Both the position numbers and the translations under genes were made by a program. This document shows, in pieces, positions 34,000 to 42,320 of a stretch of DNA of 64,000 bases. A model generated the notes under the pieces. That model was given only the letters and a program-made list of their open reading frames with translations. It did no database searches and was not told where the DNA came from. The stretch's first letter is position 1, and each line of letters opens with the position of its first letter. The DNA comes from an uncultured Desulfuromusa sp. (GTDB lineage: Bacteria; Desulfobacterota; Desulfuromonadia; Desulfuromonadales; Geopsychrobacteraceae). Location: positions 1,668,001-1,732,000 of the forward strand of contig NZ_OY776574.1 of NCBI RefSeq assembly GCF_963675815.1, read 5' to 3'.

Positions 34000-35883
34000 A
34001 TGATGCGGATTTTTTACCCGATTCTGGTTGCAGTGATGACTGTAACCTTGCTGTGCTCTTTTTCAGTCTCCGCTGTAAGAGCCGCAGAGGCGGGAGAGCT
34101 GAAGCAGGGGCAGGAGTTGTTCCAAGAAGGCAGGCTCAATCAGGCATTAGCTGTTTTACGCGGTTTTGTGCAGCAAAATAAGGATCCATCAGCAACGGCA
34201 CCGGCCTTGATCTTGATCAGTCGGATATTATTACAACAACAACAGTATGGAGATGCAATTCTCTATCTGCAACGCATTCCTGTCATGCACAGAAGTCCTG
34301 AAGCGGATCTGCTCTTAGGGTGTAGTCTGGTTGAAACCGGCAAGTATGAACTTGGCTTGCAACAGTTACAGTTTTTACCGGGTGAAAACCTTTCTCCGGC
34401 TGATAAGGTAAAGCTATATCAGGCATTAACTGTTGCTACAATCGCTGAAAAACAGTTTCTCAGGGCCCTCTTTTATCTGCAGGAACAACTCTTCTTGACC
34501 TCAAACTCAGCAGCAATACTTGGGCAGGCGCACCGGATTCTGCAGAATCGTATTAATGATACTGATCTGTCGGAAGCTGCTTTTATGTGGCAGGGGACCG
34601 CAATTGGACAAGATGCGAGATTGCAGTTAGCGCGTCGCGCCTTGGTTCAGCAGAAAACCGAACTGGCCAAAAAACATCTGCAGACCCTTTTTGCATCCAC
34701 CGTGACTTTCCCTTACTGGCAGGAAGCAGAGCAGCTGTTGCAGAGATCCAGAACTGAGACTTGGCTCAGCCGCGACAGTATTGGAGTTCTTATCCCTCTG
34801 AGTGGTCGTTATCAGTCTTATGGCGAGCTGGTTAAAAAAGGGTTGGAGCTAGCCTTACAGGAACATAACAAAACCCGACTGCCGGCGCGCTTTGTTTACC
34901 GCGACACAGCTGTTGAAGGGGTGACGTCTGCCCAGCTGGTGAGTGGTTTGACTGATGATGACAAGGTTATAGCAGTCATTGGTCCTCTTCTTGGTACTGC
35001 CGCCGGGGAGGCGGCACGACGAGCTCAGCGTGAAATGGTGCCGATGGTCTCTTTCGCGCAAACGGAAGGACTTCCTGAAATTGGCAACTTTATTTTCCGG
35101 GATACTCTGACAGCAGAACAGCAGGTTAAGAGGTTGGTTCAATATGCTTTGGGAAAAGGAGACATCTCTTTCTCAATTCTCTACCCTGAAAATCGACTGG
35201 GTGAGAAAATGACCGAACTGTTCATTGCCGAGCTGCGTGCTTCAGGGGGAGAGCTTGTTGATGTTGTCAGTTATCCGGAAGACGGCACAGACTTCAGAAA
35301 ACAGATACAGAAGCTTCTTTGGGAGGATCGTGAAGTCAAGATTCCACAAACTGTAGAAGACGCGGAAAATGAGGAGGAGCAACAGGAAAAATTGGAACTG
35401 GAATACCCATTAGCACCTTTCCATGCTCTTTTTATTCCTGATTATGCTGAACAAATCAGCCAGATTGCTCCACAGCTGGTTTTTTATGGTATCAAAGATG
35501 TCACCTTGCTTGGCATCAATGGATGGAATTCTCCTGAGTTGGCAAGTCAGGCGGGCCGATTCCTTAAAGATGCTGTTTTTGTTGATGCGTTTTATCCTGG
35601 AAGCAAGAAGCCGGAAGTTCAACGCTTTATGGAACTCTATCGTCAAACTTATCAGGAAGAACCAACTATTCTTGGAGCCCAGGCTTTTGATGTTGCCACT
35701 CTTCTGCTACAGATAATCGACGATCCTGCAGTTGGCAACCGCGATGATCTACGCAGAAAACTGACCGAGGTGAAGGACTATCGGGGGGTTACGGGAACCA
35801 GTGGTTTTGACGTATATGGTGAAGCGATCAAGATGCTCTCACTGTTACAGATCAACCGTGGGCGCATTGTAGAATCAGAATAA
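34000..35883 (+). CDS. LpoA-like penicillin-binding protein activator / periplasmic ligand-binding protein
   Basis: A 627-residue secreted protein. A signal peptide ends near AVRAAEAG. The N-terminal ~230 residues are TPR-like helical repeats (QGQELFQEGRLNQALAVL and others). The rest is a type I periplasmic binding domain (Peripla_BP_6) with IGVLIPLSGRYQSYGELVKKGLELAL, VIAVIGPLLGTAAGEAARRAQ and GVTGTSGFDVYGE. This TPR-plus-binding-domain layout is that of LpoA, the outer-membrane activator of PBP1A, though no lipobox is seen. An acidic insertion (VEDAENEEEQQEKLELE) interrupts the binding domain. ATG 34000 was chosen over 33982 because GGAG stands five bases before it. It follows dnaJ by 36 bases. 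Confidence 0.75.
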   Translation: MMRIFYPILVAVMTVTLLCSFSVSAVRAAEAGELKQGQELFQEGRLNQALAVLRGFVQQNKDPSATAPALILISRILLQQQQYGDAILYLQRIPVMHRSPEADLLLGCSLVETGKYELGLQQLQFLPGENLSPADKVKLYQALTVATIAEKQFLRALFYLQEQLFLTSNSAAILGQAHRILQNRINDTDLSEAAFMWQGTAIGQDARLQLARRALVQQKTELAKKHLQTLFASTVTFPYWQEAEQLLQRSRTETWLSRDSIGVLIPLSGRYQSYGELVKKGLELALQEHNKTRLPARFVYRDTAVEGVTSAQLVSGLTDDDKVIAVIGPLLGTAAGEAARRAQREMVPMVSFAQTEGLPEIGNFIFRDTLTAEQQVKRLVQYALGKGDISFSILYPENRLGEKMTELFIAELRASGGELVDVVSYPEDGTDFRKQIQKLLWEDREVKIPQTVEDAENEEEQQEKLELEYPLAPFHALFIPDYAEQISQIAPQLVFYGIKDVTLLGINGWNSPELASQAGRFLKDAVFVDAFYPGSKKPEVQRFMELYRQTYQEEPTILGAQAFDVATLLLQIIDDPAVGNRDDLRRKLTEVKDYRGVTGTSGFDVYGEAIKMLSLLQINRGRIVESE

Positions 35884-35908
35884 GCCTTCTATTTCAGGGA
35901 AGAGCTGG

Positions 35909-36166
35909 ATGGATGCATGGAAGATTATCGCGGTTTTGATCCTTCTTGCCGGACTGGCTCTGTCCACTGTTGGGATCAGGCAAGTTAACCGGGCCAAAAC
36001 GCCGAACACTTGCATCGTCAATTTTGCCAAATCCCTTGGAGGGAAAAGCTCTTTTAACCTCCGGGAATCTCTTCAGAAGGACAGACATGCCGGGATTATT
36101 GGTATCACTCTCGGGGTTGTTTTTGTCTGTGCCGGATTGATCATATTGTTTCATCCGAAAAAATAG
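35909..36166 (+). CDS. Small two-helix membrane protein of unknown function
   Basis: An 85-residue protein with two hydrophobic segments (IIAVLILLAGLALSTVGI near the start, AGIIGITLGVVFVCAGLIILF near the end) joined by a ~35-residue basic loop (VNRAKTPNTCIVNFAKSLGG). I do not recognise the family. It lies 25 bases after the LpoA-like gene, with GAAGAGCTGG before ATG 35909, so it may be co-transcribed. Both ends would face the same side of the inner membrane. Confidence 0.55.
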   Translation: MDAWKIIAVLILLAGLALSTVGIRQVNRAKTPNTCIVNFAKSLGGKSSFNLRESLQKDRHAGIIGITLGVVFVCAGLIILFHPKK

Positions 36167-36274
36167 CGTATCTATTTTTATCCATAAATCTTACCGTTTG
36201 TATCTTACCCTGGGTTTTGATTGCTTCTTTGTTTTGATCCTTTAAAATGTTTTTGAGTTGGAGGAGGGCGAGTG

Positions 36275-36607
36275 ATGAAAGAACGTAGTACGACACGTAA
36301 GAGAAAACGTCTCAAGGTTCGGTTTGGTGTTGATTACCCGAAAAGAGTTGCTTTTACAGGGGATGCTTCAGAGGGTGGATTGTATATTATCACTGGCCAA
36401 CCAGAACGGCCTGGATCTAAGTTGTTGATTGAAATAAACTTGCCGGATGAAGAACAGGTGATCGTTTATGGACGGGTCCGTTGGGCCAAAAAAGTTCCAC
36501 CTAATCTGATACGACTGGCCAATAAAGCTGGAATGGGAGTGCAGTTGACACAATTTGAAACAGGTAAACAGGCTCTTTGTGATTATCTGGGTACATTGCG
36601 GCACTGA
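36275..36607 (+). CDS. PilZ domain protein
   Basis: A 110-residue single-domain PilZ protein, a likely cyclic di-GMP receptor. The R-x3-R motif lies in the basic N-terminal stretch TRKRKRLKVRF, and the D-x-S-x2-G motif in GDASEGGLYI, so both binding elements are intact. The domain ends with MGVQLTQFETGKQALCDYLG. GAGGAGGG lies six bases before ATG 36275 (a GTG at 36272 is also in frame). The sigma-54 activator gene begins eight bases after its stop, which links c-di-GMP sensing to that regulator by operon position only. Confidence 0.85.
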   Translation: MKERSTTRKRKRLKVRFGVDYPKRVAFTGDASEGGLYIITGQPERPGSKLLIEINLPDEEQVIVYGRVRWAKKVPPNLIRLANKAGMGVQLTQFETGKQALCDYLGTLRH

Positions 36608-36615
36608 GTTTTCTG

Positions 36616-38034
36616 ATGACTTTGGGTGTGAGCAAGTCCGAATATCTTCCTGTCGTTGCTTCTGACATTGTGATGATCCATTGGGGGCACGGGGCATGGC
36701 AGGTTCAAAGTTTGTCAGAGCGGCTGACCCATTGGCTCAAGCTTGATTCTTCTTCTGTCAAAGGGCGTTCCCCTGAGGCTCTTTTCCCCGCTGCAGTGCC
36801 ATCAGTCGCGACCTTGGCTGCTGATGTTATCGATCAGGGGAAGGACCTTATCGATGTAAAATTACGCCTTCTTCCTGATCAGCATGAATTTCTGGCTGAT
36901 ATTCAGTTTGCAGGGTTAACAGATGATTATCTGGGGCAGATCGTTCGGATCAATTTACGTAGCGAATCTGTTGCGAGCAAGAAAAACACCAGTTTTCGTA
37001 ATATGGTTGGCAGCAGCCCTGCTATGCAAGAAGTGTTTCGCAAAATTCGCCTCTACGCTTCTTCCGATGCTGCAATTATTATTACTGGTGAGACGGGAGC
37101 AGGTAAAGAACTCGTTGCTCAGGCGTTACACGAGGAAAGTCAACGCCATGATAAAATCTTCGCGGCATTAAACTGTGCTGCTATCAGTGAACAGTTGCTT
37201 GAGTCAGAACTGTTTGGCCATGAACGCGGCGCATTTACAGGCGCTTTACGAGAACATCGCGGTTATTTTGAACGCGCCAATGGTGGTACTTTGTTTCTGG
37301 ATGAAATTGGGGATATGCCTCTGCATACACAAACAAAACTTTTGCGGGTTCTGGAGGATGGCCGGGTGCAGCGCGTTGGTGGTGAAAAATCTCATCAGGT
37401 TGATGTTCGTTTTATTGGTGCAACAAATGTTCCCTTGGAACAAGCCGTTGCAGAAAAACGATTCCGCTCTGACCTTTATCATCGTTTGGCGGTTCTCCGT
37501 ATTCACCTTCCCCCACTACGTGAGCGCCCTGAAGATATCCCCCTGCTGGCTGACGTGTTCTTGCAGCAATTTAATCTGAAGTACGGTAAGAAGATCATAC
37601 GATTGACCACTGAGGCCATCCGCTTGTTACAGTCTTACCTCTGGCCGGGAAATATCCGTGAATTGCGCAATGCGATAGAACGGGTTGTCGTTGAGTCAGA
37701 GACGGAAGCAATCGGGGTCAGGGCTTTTACGGAGTGGATTGCAGAGCGACAAAAGTTTTCGAGCTCAAAGACTATTGCTTCTGCTGATGAAAATCTTCGT
37801 AATTTACCGGTGGCCATTCCCTATTCTCATCAGAATGAGGAGAGCGATGATCAAAGCTTCGCCAATTCTGTTGTGCAGGGGAAAAGAATCGACTTACCGG
37901 AGGCCCTTATCCGGCAAGCCTACCAGAAATCTGCGGGGAACTTGTCTGTCGCAGCTAAATATCTGGGTGTACACCGAGCGACATTGTATCGTCATCTCAA
38001 GCGTTTAAATCTGACCCGGCAAGACCTTTCCTGA
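36616..38034 (+). CDS. Sigma-54-dependent transcriptional activator (Fis family)
   Basis: A 472-residue enhancer-binding protein. Residues ~1-125 form an N-terminal sensory region of PAS-like character with no receiver Asp. The AAA+ domain has Walker A GETGAGKE, the sigma-54 contact loop GAFTGA, and Walker B GGTLFLDEIGDMP. The C-terminus is a Fis-type helix-turn-helix (NLSVAAKYLGVHRATLYRHLKRL). It activates RNA polymerase carrying sigma-54. The two hsp20 genes start 205 bases downstream behind inverted repeats and a -24/-12 promoter, so they are its likely targets. The ribosome site before ATG 36616 is weak; coupling to the PilZ gene is plausible. Confidence 0.92.
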   Translation: MTLGVSKSEYLPVVASDIVMIHWGHGAWQVQSLSERLTHWLKLDSSSVKGRSPEALFPAAVPSVATLAADVIDQGKDLIDVKLRLLPDQHEFLADIQFAGLTDDYLGQIVRINLRSESVASKKNTSFRNMVGSSPAMQEVFRKIRLYASSDAAIIITGETGAGKELVAQALHEESQRHDKIFAALNCAAISEQLLESELFGHERGAFTGALREHRGYFERANGGTLFLDEIGDMPLHTQTKLLRVLEDGRVQRVGGEKSHQVDVRFIGATNVPLEQAVAEKRFRSDLYHRLAVLRIHLPPLRERPEDIPLLADVFLQQFNLKYGKKIIRLTTEAIRLLQSYLWPGNIRELRNAIERVVVESETEAIGVRAFTEWIAERQKFSSSKTIASADENLRNLPVAIPYSHQNEESDDQSFANSVVQGKRIDLPEALIRQAYQKSAGNLSVAAKYLGVHRATLYRHLKRLNLTRQDLS

Positions 38035-38050
38035 TTTTCTCTTTTCTGGC

Positions 38051-38109
38051 AGTTGCGACGTCGCAACTGTCGCACCTGCGACGCTTGAGGCCTTCTTTGC
38101 GACGTCGCA
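38051..38109 (+). promoter_or_regulatory. Array of inverted repeats, candidate enhancer sites for the sigma-54 activator
   Basis: Three palindromes share the half-site TGCGAC/GTCGCA: a perfect 18-bp AGTTGCGACGTCGCAACT at 38051-38068, GTCGCA-CC-TGCGAC at 38069-38082, and TGCGACGTCGCA at 38098-38109. They lie about 60-120 bases upstream of the -24 element, the usual distance for enhancer-binding proteins, and right after the activator gene. Confidence 0.7.
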
Positions 38110-38168
38110 CCTGCAAGCCAATTCAACCAATCTGACTTAATTACCTGAAAATATTACATATTCATTTT

Positions 38169-38184
38169 TGGCACCGCTTTTGTA
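38169..38184 (+). promoter_or_regulatory. Sigma-54 (-24/-12) promoter of the hsp20 genes
   Basis: TGGCACC, four bases, TTGTA: the GG of -24 (38170-38171) and the GT in place of GC at -12 (38182-38183) are ten bases apart, as required. It lies 55 bases before the first hsp20 start codon. Confidence 0.82.
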
Positions 38185-38238
38185 TTATCCCTGTTTCAGA
38201 AAATGAAACATCAATAAACCAATAAACAGGAGGAAAAA

Positions 38239-38670
38239 ATGTTTGGATTACAATTTGTGAATGAAGTCGAGAATGTGCAACGCGAGATGGATCAACTTTT
38301 CCGTGGTCTGGGTTTTGCGCCGGCTTATGGGTCACAGCCGAAGCAGATTGAATTTCATGCGACAGAAAACGAAACTAGCCACAGCGTTAAAGCTTCGCTT
38401 CCTGGCCTGGATAGTCAGAGCCTTGAGATCAGTGTCCTTGGTCGCCGCTTAACTATTTCCGGAGAGTTTATTGTCCCTGAGATCCCGGAAGAGAGCCGCT
38501 GGCATCGTCAGGAACGGCGTAGAGGGAAGTTTGAGCAAAATATTCAGCTGTCAACAAATCTTGATATTGAAAAAATTGAAGCTGAATATGCCGATGGAAT
38601 TCTCAGTATTACGTTACCAAAGTCTGTGTCGGCATTGCCTAAAAAGATCGCTGTTAAGGTGAACGAATAA
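38239..38670 (+). CDS. Hsp20 family small heat-shock protein (first of two)
   Basis: A 143-residue alpha-crystallin domain protein. After a short N-terminal arm (NVQREMDQLFRGLGF) the domain runs from about residue 35, with VKASLPGLDSQSLEISVLGRRLTISGE, the RRGKFEQNIQLSTNLDIEKIEAEYADGILSITLPKS signature split over two strands, and a short C-terminal tail. It binds unfolding proteins without ATP and passes them to DnaK/ClpB, both encoded nearby. AGGAGG stands just before ATG 38239. It is the first gene behind a sigma-54 promoter, and a second hsp20 follows 28 bases later. There is no CIRCE element here. Confidence 0.92.
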   Translation: MFGLQFVNEVENVQREMDQLFRGLGFAPAYGSQPKQIEFHATENETSHSVKASLPGLDSQSLEISVLGRRLTISGEFIVPEIPEESRWHRQERRRGKFEQNIQLSTNLDIEKIEAEYADGILSITLPKSVSALPKKIAVKVNE

Positions 38671-38697
38671 AATAAATCAAAATGGAGGAGATAAATC

Positions 38698-39072
38698 ATG
38701 AATGAAAAACAGATGGTAGCTCAAGAGAATGGTTCTGAACAAAACGTTGAACGGCTGAAATCAGTGATCAGAATGACTCCTGCAGTCGATATTTATGAAA
38801 CAGCGGACGAATTGGTGCTACTGGCTGATTTACCAGGAGTTGCAACGCAAGGGCTGCAACTCGAAGTTTCCCGTGGGGTGTTAACTCTGGAAGGAGAAAT
38901 TCAAGCTGCTGACAATGAAAAGCAGCGCAGCTACTATCGGCAGTTTACGCTCTCCGAGAGGATTGATGCGGACGCTGGAGATGCTGCATTGAAGGATGGA
39001 GTTCTCACCCTGCGGTTACCGAAAAGTGAGGCGGCAAAACCGCGAAAGATAAACGTTAAAACGTTACACTGA
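38698..39072 (+). CDS. Hsp20 family small heat-shock protein (second of two)
   Basis: A 124-residue alpha-crystallin domain protein, divergent from its upstream neighbour. It has TPAVDIYETADELVLLADLPGVATQGLQLEVSRGVLTLEGE and a C-terminal DAALKDGVLTLRLPKSEAAKPRKINV with the A-x-x-x-x-I/V type anchor. The N-terminal arm is short and hydrophilic. GGAGGAG lies nine bases before ATG 38698. The pair probably forms mixed or paired small-HSP complexes, as in other bacteria with tandem hsp20 genes. An intrinsic terminator ends the transcript before clpB. Confidence 0.92.
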   Translation: MNEKQMVAQENGSEQNVERLKSVIRMTPAVDIYETADELVLLADLPGVATQGLQLEVSRGVLTLEGEIQAADNEKQRSYYRQFTLSERIDADAGDAALKDGVLTLRLPKSEAAKPRKINVKTLH

Positions 39073-39082
39073 TGCAGACAAA

Positions 39083-39110
39083 AGCCAGGGTAAATTGCCC
39101 TGGCTTTTTT
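39083..39110 (+). terminator. Intrinsic terminator after the hsp20 pair
   Basis: AGCCAGGG (39083-39090) pairs with CCCTGGCT (39098-39105) around a seven-base loop, followed by a T-tract. It separates the sigma-54 hsp20 transcript from clpB. Confidence 0.9.
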
Positions 39111-39184
39111 ACAGCGATTTGGTTTTTGAGCGCTATAATTGAAAGGTAATAATAGCGTATGAAACGTCTTCAACAGGAGTCACT

Positions 39185-41794
39185 ATGATTGATCTGAATC
39201 GAACCACACAAAAAGTTCAGGAAGCATTACAGGAAGCGCAATCTCATGCTCTGCGTCTGAGGCACGTAGAAATTGATGGTGAGCATCTGTTGCTGGCTCT
39301 CTGTGAACAACAGGATGGTTTAGCACCGCGATTGTTGCAGAAGCTCGACATCCCTGTTGCAGATATTTTAGCAGAGCTGAATCAGAACCTGAAATCCCGT
39401 CCTCAAATGGGGGGACCTGGTGTCGATAGCAGTAAGTTATATGCCAGTCGTCGCCTTGGTCAGTTGATGCTGCAAGCAGAAACGGAAGCAAAACAACTTA
39501 AAGACGAATATGTCAGTGTCGAGCATATTTTGCTGGCCGCTGTTGCTGAAGGAGAGCGCACAGCAGTTGGTAAAATATTCAAGAATCATAAGCTTGATCG
39601 TGAAAAGCTCCTGCAAGTGTTAACAGAAGTTCGTGGTCATCAACGGGTCACGAGTCAAGATCCGGAATCAACCTATGAAGTTCTGGAAAAATATGGTCGG
39701 GATCTGGTTGAGGAAGTTAAGAAGGGGAAGCTTGATCCGGTGATTGGACGGGATGAAGAGATCCGCCGTGTCATCAGGATTTTGTCGAGAAAAACCAAGA
39801 ATAATCCGGTTCTGATTGGTGAACCTGGGGTGGGTAAAACGGCCATTGTCGAGGGACTCGCCCATCGAATTGTCCGTGGTGATGTTCCCGAGGGGCTTAA
39901 AGATAAAACCGTTTTCTCCCTTGATATGTCATCTCTGGTCGCTGGGGCAAAATATCGTGGGGAATTTGAGGAGCGACTTAAAGCGGTTCTGAAAGAAGTT
40001 CATGACAGTGAGGGCCAGATTCTGCTGTTTATTGATGAGCTCCATACCATCGTCGGGACCGGTAAAGCGGAAGGGGCGATTGACGCAGGAAATATGCTCA
40101 AACCCATGTTGGCTCGTGGTGAACTGCACTGTATCGGTGCGACGACTCTTGATGAGTACCGACAATATCTGGAGAAAGATCCTGCTCTTGAGCGTCGTTT
40201 CCAGCCGGTGATGGTTGATCAGCCGGATGTTGAGGCTACCATCAGTATCCTACGTGGATTAAAAGATCGCTTTGAGGTCTATCATGGGGTGCGTATTCAG
40301 GATAATGCTTTGGTTGCGGCAGCAGAATTGAGCCACCGCTATATTGCTGACCGGTTTCTGCCTGACAAGGCGATAGATCTTGTTGATGAAGCCTGCGCAA
40401 CAATCCGTACGGAAATTGATTCCATGCCGGCGGAATTGGATGCGATTACCAGACGAATGATGCAGCTCGAAATTGAAGAAGCGGCGCTCAAGAAAGAAAA
40501 AGATAAGGCCAGTCGGGAGCGGTTGACTGCCCTGCAAAAAGAATTGGCTGAATTGAAATCCAGTGAAAAGACCCTTGCGGCCCAGTGGCAACTGGAAAAG
40601 GGGGGTATCCGGGGCGCTCAATCATTGCGTGAAGAAATTGAGAAGGCCCGACTTGCCATTGCTGAGGCTGAGCGTAGCTATGATCTGAATCGCGCCGCCG
40701 AGTTGAAACATGGACGGTTGCCGGAGCTGGAAATGCAGCTTAAAGCTGAAGAAGAACAGCTGGAAAAAACGGATGATACCATCAAGTTGCTGCGTGAGGA
40801 AGTCACCGCGGAAGAGATCGCTGCTATTGTTGCAAACTGGACAGGAATTCCAGTCACGCGTCTGGTTGAAGGTGAACGAGAAAAGCTTCTTCGACTGGAT
40901 GAGATTCTGCACCAGCGCGTTGTCGGTCAAGATGAGGCTGTGCAGCGTGTTGCTGATGCCGTGATTCGTGCGCGCGCAGGAATCAAAGACCCGCGTCGTC
41001 CCATTGGATCATTTATCTTTCTTGGCCCAACAGGCGTGGGGAAGACGGAATTAGCTCGGACCCTTGCGGAATCACTGTTTGATAGTGAAGATAACATGAT
41101 CCGTATTGATATGTCGGAATACATGGAAAAGCATGCTGTCAGCCGTTTACTTGGAGCACCTCCCGGGTATATCGGCTATGAAGAGGGAGGGCAGTTAACC
41201 GAAGCAGTGCGCAGGCAGCCCTATGCTGTGGTCCTGTTTGATGAGATTGAAAAAGCCCATCCCGATGTTTTTAACGTTTTATTGCAAATTTTAGATGATG
41301 GCCGTGCAACTGATTCGAAAGGAAGAACCGTAAGTTTTAAGAATACCGTGATTATTATGACCTCAAATATCGGATCACAGTTTTTGATTGAAGGGATCAG
41401 CGGGGGTGAAATACCCAAAGCGGTGATGAATCAGGTTGAGCAGGCGCTACGGCAACACTTTCGACCGGAATTCCTCAATCGCGTGGACGATACGATTATT
41501 TTCAAACCTCTGCGCCTGGAAGAGATCAGGAAAATTGTTTTGTTGCTTATTGAAGAACTGGGGCAGCGGATGGCCGTAAATAACCTTGATCTGGAATTAA
41601 CTCCTGAGGCTTGTGATTTTATTGCTGAAACGGCTTACGATCCGGTTTACGGAGCTCGTCCTTTGAAGCGTTTTATCCAGCGGCAATTGGAAACAAAAGT
41701 TGCACGAACCTTGATTGCGGATGAAATGCTGGAAGGGGCGCGAGTTGTGGTCGATCTGGTCGATAATGAGTTGGCTGTGACAGTTGAAAAATAA
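39185..41794 (+). CDS. clpB: ATP-dependent disaggregase ClpB (Hsp104 family)
   Basis: An 869-residue double AAA+ chaperone. The N-domain covers ~1-145; AAA1 has Walker A GEPGVGKTA and LLFIDELHTIVG; a coiled-coil M-domain (about 400-530) contains the ITRRMMQLEIEEAALKKEKD heptads; AAA2 has GPTGVGKTEL and VVLFDEIEKAHPDVFN. The M-domain distinguishes it from ClpA/ClpC, and no ClpP-binding loop is apparent. It extracts proteins from aggregates with DnaK. AGGAG precedes ATG 39185. A TATAAT box lies at about 39134-39139, but I cannot find a good -35, so a heat-shock sigma is possible. Confidence 0.97.
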   Translation: MIDLNRTTQKVQEALQEAQSHALRLRHVEIDGEHLLLALCEQQDGLAPRLLQKLDIPVADILAELNQNLKSRPQMGGPGVDSSKLYASRRLGQLMLQAETEAKQLKDEYVSVEHILLAAVAEGERTAVGKIFKNHKLDREKLLQVLTEVRGHQRVTSQDPESTYEVLEKYGRDLVEEVKKGKLDPVIGRDEEIRRVIRILSRKTKNNPVLIGEPGVGKTAIVEGLAHRIVRGDVPEGLKDKTVFSLDMSSLVAGAKYRGEFEERLKAVLKEVHDSEGQILLFIDELHTIVGTGKAEGAIDAGNMLKPMLARGELHCIGATTLDEYRQYLEKDPALERRFQPVMVDQPDVEATISILRGLKDRFEVYHGVRIQDNALVAAAELSHRYIADRFLPDKAIDLVDEACATIRTEIDSMPAELDAITRRMMQLEIEEAALKKEKDKASRERLTALQKELAELKSSEKTLAAQWQLEKGGIRGAQSLREEIEKARLAIAEAERSYDLNRAAELKHGRLPELEMQLKAEEEQLEKTDDTIKLLREEVTAEEIAAIVANWTGIPVTRLVEGEREKLLRLDEILHQRVVGQDEAVQRVADAVIRARAGIKDPRRPIGSFIFLGPTGVGKTELARTLAESLFDSEDNMIRIDMSEYMEKHAVSRLLGAPPGYIGYEEGGQLTEAVRRQPYAVVLFDEIEKAHPDVFNVLLQILDDGRATDSKGRTVSFKNTVIIMTSNIGSQFLIEGISGGEIPKAVMNQVEQALRQHFRPEFLNRVDDTIIFKPLRLEEIRKIVLLLIEELGQRMAVNNLDLELTPEACDFIAETAYDPVYGARPLKRFIQRQLETKVARTLIADEMLEGARVVVDLVDNELAVTVEK

Positions 41795-41810
41795 AAAAAT
41801 CAATAGGGGG

Positions 41811-41850
41811 TTGACAAATGGCTTGTCAATTTCTGGAAATCATGTACAAT
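41811..41850 (+). promoter_or_regulatory. Promoter with overlapping inverted repeat before the thioredoxin-fold gene
   Basis: TTGTCA (41823-41828) and TACAAT (41845-41850) are spaced by 16 bases. The inverted repeat TTGACA/TGTCAA (41811-41829, six-base centre AATGGC approximately) overlaps the -35 box and may be an operator. Confidence 0.6.
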
Positions 41851-41902
41851 ATTACTAAAATAGTCATAATTAAGAAAATAACCTCAGAAGAGGAGAAATA
41901 TT

Positions 41903-42178
41903 ATGCGTATTGATGTCCTTTGTAAGCCGGATCATCCAGAAGGTTGTCATGGAACTGTAGAAAATGTTCGGGAAGCACTCGAGCAACTAGGAGTTCAAGC
42001 TGAGGTGCACCAGTTCAATGATTCACGAAAAATGATCGATAATCGAATTTATGTGGAACCGGCGTTGTTGATTGATGATCAGGTACGGATTGCGGGCCGG
42101 GTTCCGGAAGTTAGTGAAATTGTCAATTTTATAATTGAACGACCACGTTATCTACAAGAGGTGGCAAAGGTCGCTTGA
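41903..42178 (+). CDS. Small thioredoxin-fold protein without a CxxC motif
   Basis: A 91-residue protein. It begins MRIDVLCKPDHPEGCHG, a beta strand and loop with Cys7 and Cys15 (C-x7-C), then a helix (TVENVREALEQLG), a strand, and VEPALLIDDQVRIAGRVPEVSEIVNFI. The cis-Pro-like EPALLIDD and the GRVP-x2-EI end are typical of small thioredoxin-3/MTH895-like proteins; the usual N-terminal CxxC is not there. GAGGAG precedes ATG 41903. It has its own promoter and terminator, so it is a monocistronic unit between clpB and a response regulator. Redox function is uncertain. Confidence 0.55.
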   Translation: MRIDVLCKPDHPEGCHGTVENVREALEQLGVQAEVHQFNDSRKMIDNRIYVEPALLIDDQVRIAGRVPEVSEIVNFIIERPRYLQEVAKVA

Positions 42179-42236
42179 TTTTTTTTCAGGCTTTTTAAGC
42201 AAAATAGTTAAATAAAAAATTCAAAGAGTAATGTGT

Positions 42237-42272
42237 AAAGGCTCCTCTGTTAGTGCAGGAGCCTTTACTTTT
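42237..42272 (+). terminator. Intrinsic terminator after the thioredoxin-fold gene
   Basis: AAAGGCTCCT (42237-42246) and AGGAGCCTTT (42257-42266) form a perfect ten-base stem with a ten-base loop, followed by ACTTTT. It closes the single-gene transcript. Confidence 0.88.
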
Positions 42273-42320
42273 GGTGTATTCTGAGGTAGATTTAATCTTC
42301 TTTTTCTAAGAGGTTTGCTG

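Noticed and set aside
41811..41816. TTGACA as the -35 box of the thioredoxin-fold gene
   Set aside because: It lies 28 bases from TACAAT; TTGTCA at 41823 with a 16-base spacer fits better. TTGACA is kept only as an arm of the inverted repeat.
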